DNA of 64,000 nucleotides from Streptomyces glaucescens (GTDB taxonomy: Bacteria; Actinomycetota; Actinomycetes; Streptomycetales; Streptomycetaceae). Positions 18,761-26,004 of the stretch are shown one piece after another; position 1 is the stretch's first letter, and each line of letters opens with the position of its first letter. The position numbers and the translations under genes were made by a program. The DNA is taken from contig NZ_CP009438.1 in assembly GCF_000761215.1 (NCBI RefSeq), forward strand, positions 5,349,501 to 5,413,500, read 5' to 3'. The notes beneath the pieces are model-generated. The model had not been told where the DNA came from and ran no database searches. It saw only the letters and a program-made list of their open reading frames with translations.

Positions 18761-19927
18761 TCAGCTCACCCGGAGCTCCAGGATGCGGTCGTCGCCGCCC
18801 CGCGGGGAACCGCGGCCGTCCGTCTCGCTGGTCACCAGCCACAGCCGGTCGCCGCCCGCGGCCACCACCGTGCGCAGCCGGCCGTAGTCGCCCTCCAGGA
18901 ACGACTGGGGGTCCGCCGAGGCCCGCGCGTCCTTCAGCGGGATGCGCCACAGGCGCTCACCGCGCAGGCCCGCCATCCAGATCGAGCCCTCCGCGTAGGC
19001 GATGCCGCTCGGGGAGGCCTTGTCGGTGGTCCACTGGGCCACCGGGTCCTGGAATCCGGGATCCCCGGACCTGCCCTCGGCCTCCGGCCAGCCGTAGTTG
19101 CCGCCCGGCTTGATCGCGTTCAGCTCGTCCCAGGTGTCCTGGCCGAACTCGGCCGCGAACAGACGCTGCCTGCCGTCCCAGGCGAGGCCCTGCACATTGC
19201 GGTGGCCGGAGGAGTACACCGGGGAGTCCGGGGCCGGGTTGCCCGGGGCCGGTTCGCCCTCCGGGGTCAGCCGCAGGATCTTCCCGCCCGTGGAGTCCGC
19301 GTCCTGGGACAGGCCTTCCTCGCCGCTCTCGCCCGTGCCGACGTAGAGCATCCCGTCCGGGCCGAAGGCGATCCGGCCGCCGTTGTGGACGAAGCCCTTG
19401 GGGATGCCCCGGAAGACCGTGTCGGGGGCGCCGAGCTGTTCGCCGGCGGGCTTCTCCTCGTCGTGGAGCATGCGGACGACGCGGTTGTCGGAGGCGGACG
19501 TGAAGTACGCATAGACCGTGTGGTCCGACGCGTAGTCGGGGGAGAGCGCGATGCCGAGCAGGCCGCCCTCGCCGGCCGCGGAGACTCCGGGCACCTCGCC
19601 CAGCTCGGTCTTCTCGCCGGTCCTGCCGTCGACACGGAGGATCGTGCCCTCGTCGCGGGAGGAAACGAGCAGGTCGCCGTCCGGCAGCGGGGCGAGACCC
19701 CACGGGCTGTCCAGGCCCTCGGCGACGGTGCGCACCACCTCGACGGTGCCGGTCGCGGGCGGGGCCGTCTCCGCCGCGGCACCCGGAGACGGCGACTGCG
19801 CGGCCGGACGGCTCGGGGCGGCGGCGCTGCCGGTTCCGTCCGGGGATCCGCCGCCCCCGGAGGAACAGGCGGCCGTCAGCACGAGGACGGCCGCGGCCAG
19901 CACGGCCGGCACAGCTCGACGTTGCAC
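18761..19927 (-). CDS. lipoprotein PQQ-dependent sugar dehydrogenase (glucose/sorbosone dehydrogenase family)
   Basis: The 388-residue precursor has a lipoprotein signal: VQRRAVPAVLAAAVLVLTAACSS, with the lipidated Cys in LTAAC. A Ser/Pro/Ala-rich linker precedes the beta-propeller. Propeller signatures include LDSPWGLAPLPDGDLLVSSRDEGTI, EGGLLGIALSPDYASDHTVYAYFTSASDNRVV, HNGGRIAFGPDGMLYVGTGESGE and SGHRNVQGLAWDG, with His residues positioned for PQQ/metal binding. It oxidises aldose sugars outside the membrane if PQQ is available; many actinobacterial members may not bind PQQ. GTG 19927 has GAAGGGA upstream; the frame is open further, but no better start fits the signal peptide. The promoter region upstream is occupied by a 70-bp tandem repeat. 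Confidence 0.9.
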   Translation of the reverse strand: MQRRAVPAVLAAAVLVLTAACSSGGGGSPDGTGSAAAPSRPAAQSPSPGAAAETAPPATGTVEVVRTVAEGLDSPWGLAPLPDGDLLVSSRDEGTILRVDGRTGEKTELGEVPGVSAAGEGGLLGIALSPDYASDHTVYAYFTSASDNRVVRMLHDEEKPAGEQLGAPDTVFRGIPKGFVHNGGRIAFGPDGMLYVGTGESGEEGLSQDADSTGGKILRLTPEGEPAPGNPAPDSPVYSSGHRNVQGLAWDGRQRLFAAEFGQDTWDELNAIKPGGNYGWPEAEGRSGDPGFQDPVAQWTTDKASPSGIAYAEGSIWMAGLRGERLWRIPLKDARASADPQSFLEGDYGRLRTVVAAGGDRLWLVTSETDGRGSPRGGDDRILELRVS

Positions 19928-20049
19928 GATCTCGGTCCCTTCGACGCGGCGTCCCCAGCCCGGGCTTCTGCTCTTCATACACCGCTCGCGCCGCACAGGT
20001 TCCCGATCCGGATACCCCGAACCACACCGGCCCTCGCCGAACCGCCCGC

Positions 20050-20345
20050 TCCGGCGCTCCCTGCTCCCAGGAGTCCCGCGCGCCCTGTCCGCGGAATCCT
20101 CGCGCCCCCTGCTTCCAACAGTCCTACGCCCCCGGTTCGCCGGGACTCGCGCCCCGGTTCGCGGCATTCCCGCGCCCCCTGCTTCCAGGAGTCCTACGCC
20201 CCCGGTTCGCCGGGACTCGCGCCCCGGTTCGCGGCATTCCCGCGCCCCCTGCTTCCAGGAGTCCTACGCCCCCGGTTCGCCGGGACTCGCGCCCCGGCCC
20301 GCGGCATTCCCGCGCCCCACTATTCCCAGGACCCCTGCGCCCCCG
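20050..20345. repeat. 70-bp tandem repeat, about 3.5 copies plus a diverged copy
   Basis: Near-identical 70-bp units start with CGCGCCCCCTGCTTCCA at 20101, 20171 and 20241, and a fourth partial, diverged unit begins at 20311. A more decayed copy is visible at about 20050-20090. The fourth unit runs into the 3' end of the aldo/keto reductase gene (CCCAGGACCCCTGCGCCCCCGG), so the unit looks derived from that gene's end. The 19928-20319 interval between the reductase and the dehydrogenase holds nothing else I can recognise. Confidence 0.92.
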
Positions 20346-21318
20346 GCAGCCGCGCCACCTCCGCCAGGTCCTGTGGCGACAGCCGCAGCCGTGCCGCGGC
20401 GGCGTTCTCCACGACCCAGCGTTCGTGTTTGGTGCCGGGGACCGGGACGACGTGGCGTCCCTGGGCGAGGGTCCAGGCCAGCGCCACCTGGGCCGGGGTG
20501 ACGTGGTCGCCGTGCCGGGCCGCGACGCGGCGCAGCCCCACCACGATCGGCTGGTTGGCGGCCATCATCTCCGCCGTGAAGCGGGGGTGGCGGGCCCGCA
20601 GGTCGTCGCGCTCGAAGCCCTGGCCCGGGGTGAGCGTGCCGGTGAGGAAGCCGTTGCCGAGCGGCATCGCCGCGAGGAAGCCGATGCCCCGGGTCTCGCA
20701 CCAGGGCAGCAGGGTGTCCAGGGCCTCCGGGGACCACACCGACAGCTCGGCCTCCACCGCGCTGACCGGGAACACCTGCTGGATCCGCTGGAGCTGGCGG
20801 ATCGTCGCGTCGTACAGGCGGTTCCCGGACCGGCGCCCGCCGCGCGCGCCGACCGCGCAGAAGCCCAGCGCGCGCACCTTCCCGGCCCGGACCAGCTCCG
20901 CCATCGCCCCCCAGGTCTCCTCGACCGGGACCTCCGGGTCGGCGCGGTGCAGCTGGTAGAGGTCGATGACGTCCGTCTGGAGCCGGCGCAGGGACGCGTC
21001 GCACGCGCGCCGCACGTATCCGGGGCGGCCGTTGGCCACGATGTGCTGCTCGCCCACCAGCAGCCCGACCTTGGTGGAGACGAAGGCGTCGGAGCGCCGC
21101 TCCTTGAGCACCCGGCCGAGCAGCAGCTCGTTGGTGAAGGGGCCGTACATGTCGGCGGTGTCGAGCAGCGTCGCGCCGAGGTCGAGCGCCCGGTGCACCG
21201 CCCTGAGCGATTCGTCGCCCCGCTGCCGGGACGTGCTGTACGCCCAGCTCATCGGCATGCACCCGAGTCCGACGGCCCCCACCGCGAGTGCCCCCGCCCC
21301 GATCGTCCTGCGCTCCAC
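20320..21318 (-). CDS. aldo/keto reductase
   Basis: The 332-residue TIM-barrel oxidoreductase is probably NADPH-dependent. The catalytic tetrad is readable: Asp and Tyr in LLDTADMYGPFTNE, Lys in VSTKVGL and His in DLYQLHRADP. The C-terminal cofactor region is VPVPGTKHERWVVENAAAA. It resembles the YajO/Tas-like group (AKR11-13). The GTG at 21318 opens VERRTIGAGALAVGAVGLGCMPMSW, the expected first strand, with GGGAGGG ten bases upstream; the open frame before it has no conserved sequence. Its last residues (QGSWE) fall in the fourth unit of the downstream tandem repeat, so the C-terminus may be variable between strains. The gene is divergent from the hydroxyacid dehydrogenase, with 76 bases between starts. 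Confidence 0.88.
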   Translation of the reverse strand: MERRTIGAGALAVGAVGLGCMPMSWAYSTSRQRGDESLRAVHRALDLGATLLDTADMYGPFTNELLLGRVLKERRSDAFVSTKVGLLVGEQHIVANGRPGYVRRACDASLRRLQTDVIDLYQLHRADPEVPVEETWGAMAELVRAGKVRALGFCAVGARGGRRSGNRLYDATIRQLQRIQQVFPVSAVEAELSVWSPEALDTLLPWCETRGIGFLAAMPLGNGFLTGTLTPGQGFERDDLRARHPRFTAEMMAANQPIVVGLRRVAARHGDHVTPAQVALAWTLAQGRHVVPVPGTKHERWVVENAAAARLRLSPQDLAEVARLPGAQGSWE

Positions 21319-21394
21319 GTGGTCGTGACCCTCCCTCTCCTGGCACCCCAACCTAACCTCTGCGCCCGCGCGCCCCTGACATAGCCTCCGGAGC

Positions 21395-22369
21395 ATGACT
21401 GCTGATGTGTGGCTGCCCATTCCGCCGGAGGAGATCGAGGGTCTTCCGAAGGGGCCCGCGTACCGTTTCTGGGACGGTGCGGAAACCTTTCCCTCGGACC
21501 CCGCCGACTGCGTCTTCTACGTCGTCCCCTACATGAAGCCGGCCGGACTGGGGCAGCGCCCGCTGCCGCAGATGACGTCCCTTCAGGTGGTGCAGACGCT
21601 GTCGGCCGGCACCGACCACGTGGAGCCCGGGCTGCGCCGGGTCCGCGCGGGGGTGCGCCTGTGCAACGCGCGCGGGGTGCACGAGGCCAGCACCGCGGAG
21701 CTGACGCTCACCCTGATCCTCGCCTCGCTGCGCGGCGTTCCCGACTTCGTGCGGGCCCAGGACCGGGGCGAGTGGCTCGGCGGGTTCCGCCCCGCGCTGG
21801 CCGACAAGAGCGTCCTCATCGTGGGATACGGCTCGATCGGAGCGGCGATCGAGGACCGGCTCGAACCGTTCGAACTCGCGCGCGTGGCGCGCGTCGCGCG
21901 CTCGGGGCGCACCACGGCGCGCGGTCCCGTGCACCCGCTCACCGACCTGCCCGCCCTGCTCCCGGACGCGGACGTCGTCGTGCTCTCCACCCCGCTCACC
22001 GAGACCACCCGGGGCCTGGTGGACGCCGGGTTCCTGGCGCGGATGAAGGACGGCGCGCTGCTCGTCAACGTGGCCCGCGGACCCGTCGTCGACACCGAGG
22101 CGCTGCTGCGCGAGCTGGCCGGCGGCCGGATCACCGCCGCACTCGACGTCACCGATCCCGAGCCGCTGCCGCCCGCCCATCCGCTGTGGCGTGCGCCGGG
22201 CGTACTGATCAGTCCCCACGCCGGAGGGCCCACCTCCGCGTTCCTGCCGCGCGCCAAGCGGCTCCTCGCGGACCAGTTGAGCCGTTTCGTGAACCGGGAG
22301 CCGCTGCGCAACGTGATCCTCACAACCGGCGGCGGCGGGGCTGGCGCATCCGGCTCGACGGGCGTGTAA
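21395..22369 (+). CDS. D-isomer-specific 2-hydroxyacid dehydrogenase
   Basis: The 324-residue NAD-binding oxidoreductase has the paired-domain fold. The Rossmann motif is VLIVGYGSIGAAIEDRL (GxGxxG). Catalytic residues lie in the usual places: Arg in LLVNVARGPVVDT, Glu in DVTDPEPLPPAHPLW, and His in LISPHAGG. The N-terminal part (YVVPYMKPAGLGQRPLPQ) is unusual but keeps the VVQTLSAGTDHV substrate loop. The substrate is unknown: a phosphoglycerate/glyoxylate-like 2-keto acid. The ATG start has CCGGAG four bases upstream. It shares a short divergent region with the aldo/keto reductase. Confidence 0.9.
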   Translation: MTADVWLPIPPEEIEGLPKGPAYRFWDGAETFPSDPADCVFYVVPYMKPAGLGQRPLPQMTSLQVVQTLSAGTDHVEPGLRRVRAGVRLCNARGVHEASTAELTLTLILASLRGVPDFVRAQDRGEWLGGFRPALADKSVLIVGYGSIGAAIEDRLEPFELARVARVARSGRTTARGPVHPLTDLPALLPDADVVVLSTPLTETTRGLVDAGFLARMKDGALLVNVARGPVVDTEALLRELAGGRITAALDVTDPEPLPPAHPLWRAPGVLISPHAGGPTSAFLPRAKRLLADQLSRFVNREPLRNVILTTGGGGAGASGSTGV

Positions 22370-22555
22370 TCCGTTCCGGGCACCCTCCGCAACCTCTCGG
22401 ACGCAGTGGGTACCCGCGTTACCGCTGGTGGTCACGGAGCGTAGAGAAGCTATGTCCCTGAGTGACGAGACTGGTGTATCGTCCGGACAGGGGCTGCGCC
22501 GCGCACCGTCGGCGCCGGGGACGGACATTTCAGACTGCGAGGGGGGCGACGGGCG

Positions 22556-22774
22556 ATGCACGGCCTTTGGACCAACGATCCGACTCGGCGGGGCCGCCGG
22601 CGGCGACCCTGGCGCACGGCCACACGCGGGCGTGGGCACCACGCCGGCCACGGCGGCCGCCACGGCAACCACGACCACACTCCTCACCAGCGCCGATTCA
22701 GCGGCCGCAGGCGTTACGCGCACCCGGTGCAGCGTGACGCCGGAGCGACGCCGCGGACCGGGAGGGACCGGTGA
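22556..22774 (+). CDS. possible small His/Arg-rich protein coupled to cdgF
   Basis: This 72-codon frame starts at ATG 22556 with GAGGGGGG eight bases upstream. It ends in a GTGA overlap with the next gene's start (22771). Third-position GC is about 83 percent, consistent with coding but below the window norm. The product begins MHGLWTNDPTRRGRRRR and has a His-rich centre (HHAGHGGRHGNHDH), which could bind metal. No domain is recognised. Coupling and the RBS argue for a real gene; composition alone does not prove it. Confidence 0.45.
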   Translation: MHGLWTNDPTRRGRRRRPWRTATRGRGHHAGHGGRHGNHDHTPHQRRFSGRRRYAHPVQRDAGATPRTGRDR

Positions 22775-23625
22775 ACGCGCCCTCGCCCTCCACGATCCTC
22801 GACGCCCGGCCGCGCGCCCCGCGCGCCGCCGGGGTGCCGCGCCCGCGTCCGTCCGTCCCGCGCCGCGGACCGACCGCCGTCCACCAGCTGCTGCTGGCCC
22901 TGGTGTGCGGGGCCTACGCCATCGGCGCCGCCCTCGGCTGGGGTTCGCGCCAACTGGCGCTGGTCATGGGCGACTTCGGACTGAGTGCCGCCGCCGCGGC
23001 CGCCGCGGTCTCCTGCTTCCTCTACGCCCGCAGCCGCCGGGTGCGCTTCCGGCCCGCCTGGCTGCTGTTCGGGCTGTCCTCCGCTATGGCGGCGATGGGC
23101 AACCTGGTCTGGGGCTGGTACGAGGTCGTCCTGGGGCGGCCCGTGCCCAGCCCCTCCTACGCCGACCTGTTCTTCCTGTGCTTCGCGCCGCCCGCCATCG
23201 TGGGCCTGCTGGTCCTCGCCAAGCGGCCGGTGACCAAGGCGGGCTGGGTCTGCCTGGCCCTGGACGCCTGGCTGATCGGCGGCTCGCTGCTCACCCTGTC
23301 GTGGAGCCTGGCGCTGGCGCAGGCGGCCAAGGGCGGCGGCCCGGGGGTGGCCCACGCGGCGCTCTCGCTCGCCTACCCACTGCTCGACATCGCCCTGGTC
23401 AGCATGGTGCTGGCGCTGCACTTCCGGCGCTCGGGAGCGCACCGCCCGGCGGTGAACACGGCGATCGGCGCGCTCGCCCTGACCGTGATGTGCGACGCCC
23501 TGTTCACCTCTCCGCTGCTGCATTACAGCTACCGCTCGGGCCAGCTGCTGGACGCGGGCTGGTTCGCGGGGTCGCTGCTGCTGGCGTACGCCCCCTGGGT
23601 GGCGCCCCGGCAGCCCGAGGAGTAG
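22771..23625 (+). CDS. N-terminal membrane fragment of a split CdgF-like c-di-GMP protein
   Basis: The 284 residues are almost all membrane helices: about seven to eight hydrophobic segments from LLLALVCGAYAIGAALGWG to GWFAGSLLLAYAPWV, in a sensor-like integral membrane region. GTG 22771 has GGGAGGGACC upstream. The frame ends at TAG 23623-23625, but exactly the same frame continues after three codons into the PAS-GGDEF-EAL protein. That downstream part begins with two more membrane helices belonging to the same domain. I infer one ancestral gene of about 996 residues (22771-25761) interrupted by a single nonsense codon or a sequencing error. Whether this fragment is made alone is unknown. 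Confidence 0.8.
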   Translation: MNAPSPSTILDARPRAPRAAGVPRPRPSVPRRGPTAVHQLLLALVCGAYAIGAALGWGSRQLALVMGDFGLSAAAAAAAVSCFLYARSRRVRFRPAWLLFGLSSAMAAMGNLVWGWYEVVLGRPVPSPSYADLFFLCFAPPAIVGLLVLAKRPVTKAGWVCLALDAWLIGGSLLTLSWSLALAQAAKGGGPGVAHAALSLAYPLLDIALVSMVLALHFRRSGAHRPAVNTAIGALALTVMCDALFTSPLLHYSYRSGQLLDAGWFAGSLLLAYAPWVAPRQPEE

Positions 23626-23634
23626 CACACGCGC

Positions 23635-25761
23635 GTGGTGCACGAGCACGTGCCCGGCCAGCGCGGCCCCGTCCACCACCCGCACGGGCCGGTGCCGCCG
23701 CCCGGCGAGCACACCCGCTACGCGGCCACCCGGCCGCTCACCGGCTCGCTGGCCGCCCTCACGCCGTACCTCGCGGCCGCCGTGTGCACGCTGGGCATCC
23801 TGTACAACGTGCTCAACGGCCGCAGCGTCGACCGCGTGGTGCTGCTCACCGGCGGGACGGTGGTGCTCGCCCTGGTGACGCGCCAGGGGATCATGCTGCT
23901 GGACAACATCACCCTCACCCAGGAGCTGGCGCAGAAGGAGAACCACTTCCGCTCCCTGGTGCAGGGCTCCAGCGACGTCATCATGATCGCCGCGCCGAGC
24001 GGCATCCTGCGGTACGTCTCCCCGGCCGCGGCGGGCGTCTACGGACGCCCCGCCGAGGACCTGGTCGGCTCCGAACTCGCCGACCTCATCCACCCGGAGG
24101 ACCTCGGCTGCGTGGTGCACGAGGTGCGCCGCTTCCTCGCCGCCAGCCCGCTGGAGGAACCCACCACCCGCATCGAGTGCCGCTTCCGGTCCGGTGACGG
24201 CGGCTGGCTGAACGTCGAGTCGACCGTCAACCGCCACCACGGCGGCCTGATCTTCAACAGCCGGGACGTGACCGAGAGGGTGCGCCTCCAGGCGCAGCTG
24301 CAGCACAACGCCGAACACGACCCGCTCACCGACCTGCCCAACCGCGCGCTGTTCACCAAGCGCGTCCAGCAGGCGCTGTCCGGCCGCCGCGCCTCCGACC
24401 GGGGTGCCGCCCTGCGGGGCACGGCCGTGCTCTTCATCGACCTGGACGGCTTCAAGGCCGTCAACGACACCATCGGGCACCAGGCCGGGGACGAACTCCT
24501 CGTGCAGGCCGCCCGCAGACTCCAGGACGCGGTCCGCCAGGGCGACACCGCATCCCGGCTGGGCGGCGACGAGTTCGCGGCCCTGATCGTCGGCGACGGC
24601 ACCACCCGGGACCGGGCCGCCCGCGAACGCAACATCCTGGAGCTCGCCGACCGCCTCAGGCTGAAGCTGTCGCAGCCGTACGTCATCGACGGCAACGATG
24701 TCCGGGTGGCCGCCTCCATCGGGGTCGCCTTCGCCGAGCCGGGCCTCGGAGCGGGCGAGCTGCTGCGCAACGCCGACCTGGCGATGTACCGGGCCAAGGC
24801 GGCGGGCAAGGGCCGCGTGGTGCTGTACAAGCCGCAGATGCAGCAGGACGTGGTCCGCAAGGCGGAGCTGGCGACCCGCCTGCGGGCGGCGCTCCACGAC
24901 GGCGAGTTCACCCTGCTCCACCAGCCGGTGGTGCGGCTGGCGGACGGCCGGATCTCGTCGGTCACCGCGCAGGCGCGCTGGCGCTCCTCCCAGGGGGTGC
25001 TGTTCACGCCCGCGGAGTTCCTGAGAGTGGCCGAGGACAGCGACCGGACCGCCGAACTGGGCCGCTGGCTGATCCAGGAGGCCGTGGAGCAGGCCGCGGA
25101 GCGCGCGGCGTCCGGGCTCGTCATGCCGGTGGCCGTCCGCACGGCCGCCCGCCGGCTGCTGGACCGCTCGATGCCCCTGGGCTCCGTGGAGGCCCTGCTG
25201 GCGCGGCACGGGCTGCCCTCCGGTTCGCTGATCGTCGAGCTGACGGACGTCGACCCGCGCGTGCCGCTGGACGAGCTGGAACGGCGGCTGAACGGCCTCA
25301 GGCGGCTGGGTGTGCGGATCGCGCTGGACGGGTTCGGCACCGGCTGCCCGGCCGTCACGGCGCTGCGACGGCTCCCGCTGGACATGCTCAGGCTCGACCG
25401 CGGTCTGGTCGAGGGCGTCGTCGAGTCCGCGCGGCTGCACAAGATCACCAGTGGGCTGCTGCGGATCGCCGGGGACCTCGGTCTCCAGTCGGTGGCCGAG
25501 GGAGTGGATTCGCCCGAGCAGGTGATCGCACTGCGCGAGATGGGCTGCACGCACGGGCAGGGCAGGGCGTTCTCGGGCCCGCTGGACGAGTACCGGCTGC
25601 GCCGGGCGCTCGCATCCGGCCACTACCCGGTGCCGCACGGGCCGGCGGAGCCCGCGCTGGCGGGCGGCGGCGGGGGCGTGTACACGGGCGGCATGACCGC
25701 CGTCTTCGGCGGTGGGACGGCCCTTCGCTCACATAATGAGACTCCCGTCCCACCCACTTGA
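23635..25761 (+). CDS. cdgF: PAS-GGDEF-EAL c-di-GMP cyclase (CdgF-like), C-terminal part of split gene
   Basis: The 708-codon frame starts at GTG 23635, nine bases after the TAG and in phase with the upstream membrane fragment. Two membrane helices (LTPYLAAAVCTLGILYNVL and VLLTGGTVVLALVTRQGIMLL) lead into a PAS domain (about residues 105-220). A GGDEF domain follows with exact GGDEF at 310-314 and an intact inhibitory RQGD site at 301-304, so diguanylate cyclase activity is expected. The EAL domain is degenerate: EAL reads TAQ (444-446), VNVS is lost, and DDFG reads DGFG (565-566). Phosphodiesterase activity is therefore unlikely. A GAGGAG before the TAG lies 12 bases from the GTG and could allow re-initiation. 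The domain order and position between a hydroxyacid dehydrogenase and ilvB match S. coelicolor CdgF (SCO5511 from memory). Confidence 0.85.
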   Translation: MVHEHVPGQRGPVHHPHGPVPPPGEHTRYAATRPLTGSLAALTPYLAAAVCTLGILYNVLNGRSVDRVVLLTGGTVVLALVTRQGIMLLDNITLTQELAQKENHFRSLVQGSSDVIMIAAPSGILRYVSPAAAGVYGRPAEDLVGSELADLIHPEDLGCVVHEVRRFLAASPLEEPTTRIECRFRSGDGGWLNVESTVNRHHGGLIFNSRDVTERVRLQAQLQHNAEHDPLTDLPNRALFTKRVQQALSGRRASDRGAALRGTAVLFIDLDGFKAVNDTIGHQAGDELLVQAARRLQDAVRQGDTASRLGGDEFAALIVGDGTTRDRAARERNILELADRLRLKLSQPYVIDGNDVRVAASIGVAFAEPGLGAGELLRNADLAMYRAKAAGKGRVVLYKPQMQQDVVRKAELATRLRAALHDGEFTLLHQPVVRLADGRISSVTAQARWRSSQGVLFTPAEFLRVAEDSDRTAELGRWLIQEAVEQAAERAASGLVMPVAVRTAARRLLDRSMPLGSVEALLARHGLPSGSLIVELTDVDPRVPLDELERRLNGLRRLGVRIALDGFGTGCPAVTALRRLPLDMLRLDRGLVEGVVESARLHKITSGLLRIAGDLGLQSVAEGVDSPEQVIALREMGCTHGQGRAFSGPLDEYRLRRALASGHYPVPHGPAEPALAGGGGGVYTGGMTAVFGGGTALRSHNETPVPPT
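25711..25754. other. inverted repeat at the end of cdgF / start of ilv leader
   Basis: GGTGGGACGG (25711-25720) and CCGTCCCACC (25745-25754) are perfect 10-bp arms, with an inner CTCA/TGAG pair around CATAA. It overlaps the last codons of cdgF and contains a CATAAT hexamer (25732-25737) that could be the -10 of the ilvB promoter. It is therefore either a terminator for cdgF or an operator for ilvB. Confidence 0.5.
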
Positions 25762-25794
25762 CACCGGGTGCGTGCCGGGGGGAGGGTCAGTGCC

Positions 25795-25836
25795 ATGCGC
25801 ACCCGAATTCTCGTACTTGGACAGCGCGTCGGCTGA
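25795..25836 (+). CDS. ilvB leader peptide MRTRILVLGQRVG
   Basis: A 13-codon ORF lies behind a strong GGGGGGAGGG RBS. Residues 5-8 are Ile-Leu-Val-Leu, encoded ATT CTC GTA CTT, all codons that are scarce in this GC-rich genome. It lies 55 bases before an intrinsic terminator and 168 bases before ilvB. This is the expected layout for ribosome-mediated attenuation, where stalling at Ile/Leu/Val codons when charged tRNAs are short lets transcription into ilvB continue. Attenuation of ilvBNC is established in Corynebacterium; here it is inferred from sequence. Confidence 0.85.
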   Translation: MRTRILVLGQRVG

Positions 25837-25890
25837 GCTGGGACCCACCGGAGGACGATCCGGAATCCCCAGCGACCTCACCGGCGCGCT

Positions 25891-25924
25891 CCCCTCGCTT
25901 GCCTTATGGCACGAGGGGTTTTTT
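25891..25924 (+). terminator. ilvB attenuator terminator
   Basis: The hairpin CCCCTCG-ct-TGCC / GGCA-CGAGGGG has a TTAT loop and is followed directly by six T residues, a textbook intrinsic terminator. It ends 80 bases before the ilvB start and 55 bases after the leader-peptide stop. Confidence 0.9.
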
Positions 25925-26004
25925 GTTGCACGGGCACCTGCCGTACAGCAGTCGTACACCGCACAAAACTCGCAAAAACCCTCAGCATCGAGAAGAGAAT
26001 GCCG

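Noticed and set aside
20101..20320. Possible CRISPR array in the 70-bp repeats
   Set aside because: The units are contiguous tandem copies with no variable spacers, and there are no cas genes.
22714..25638. 974-codon minus-strand frame opposite cdgF
   Set aside because: It is a shadow of the GGDEF-EAL gene, with composition typical of antisense translation.
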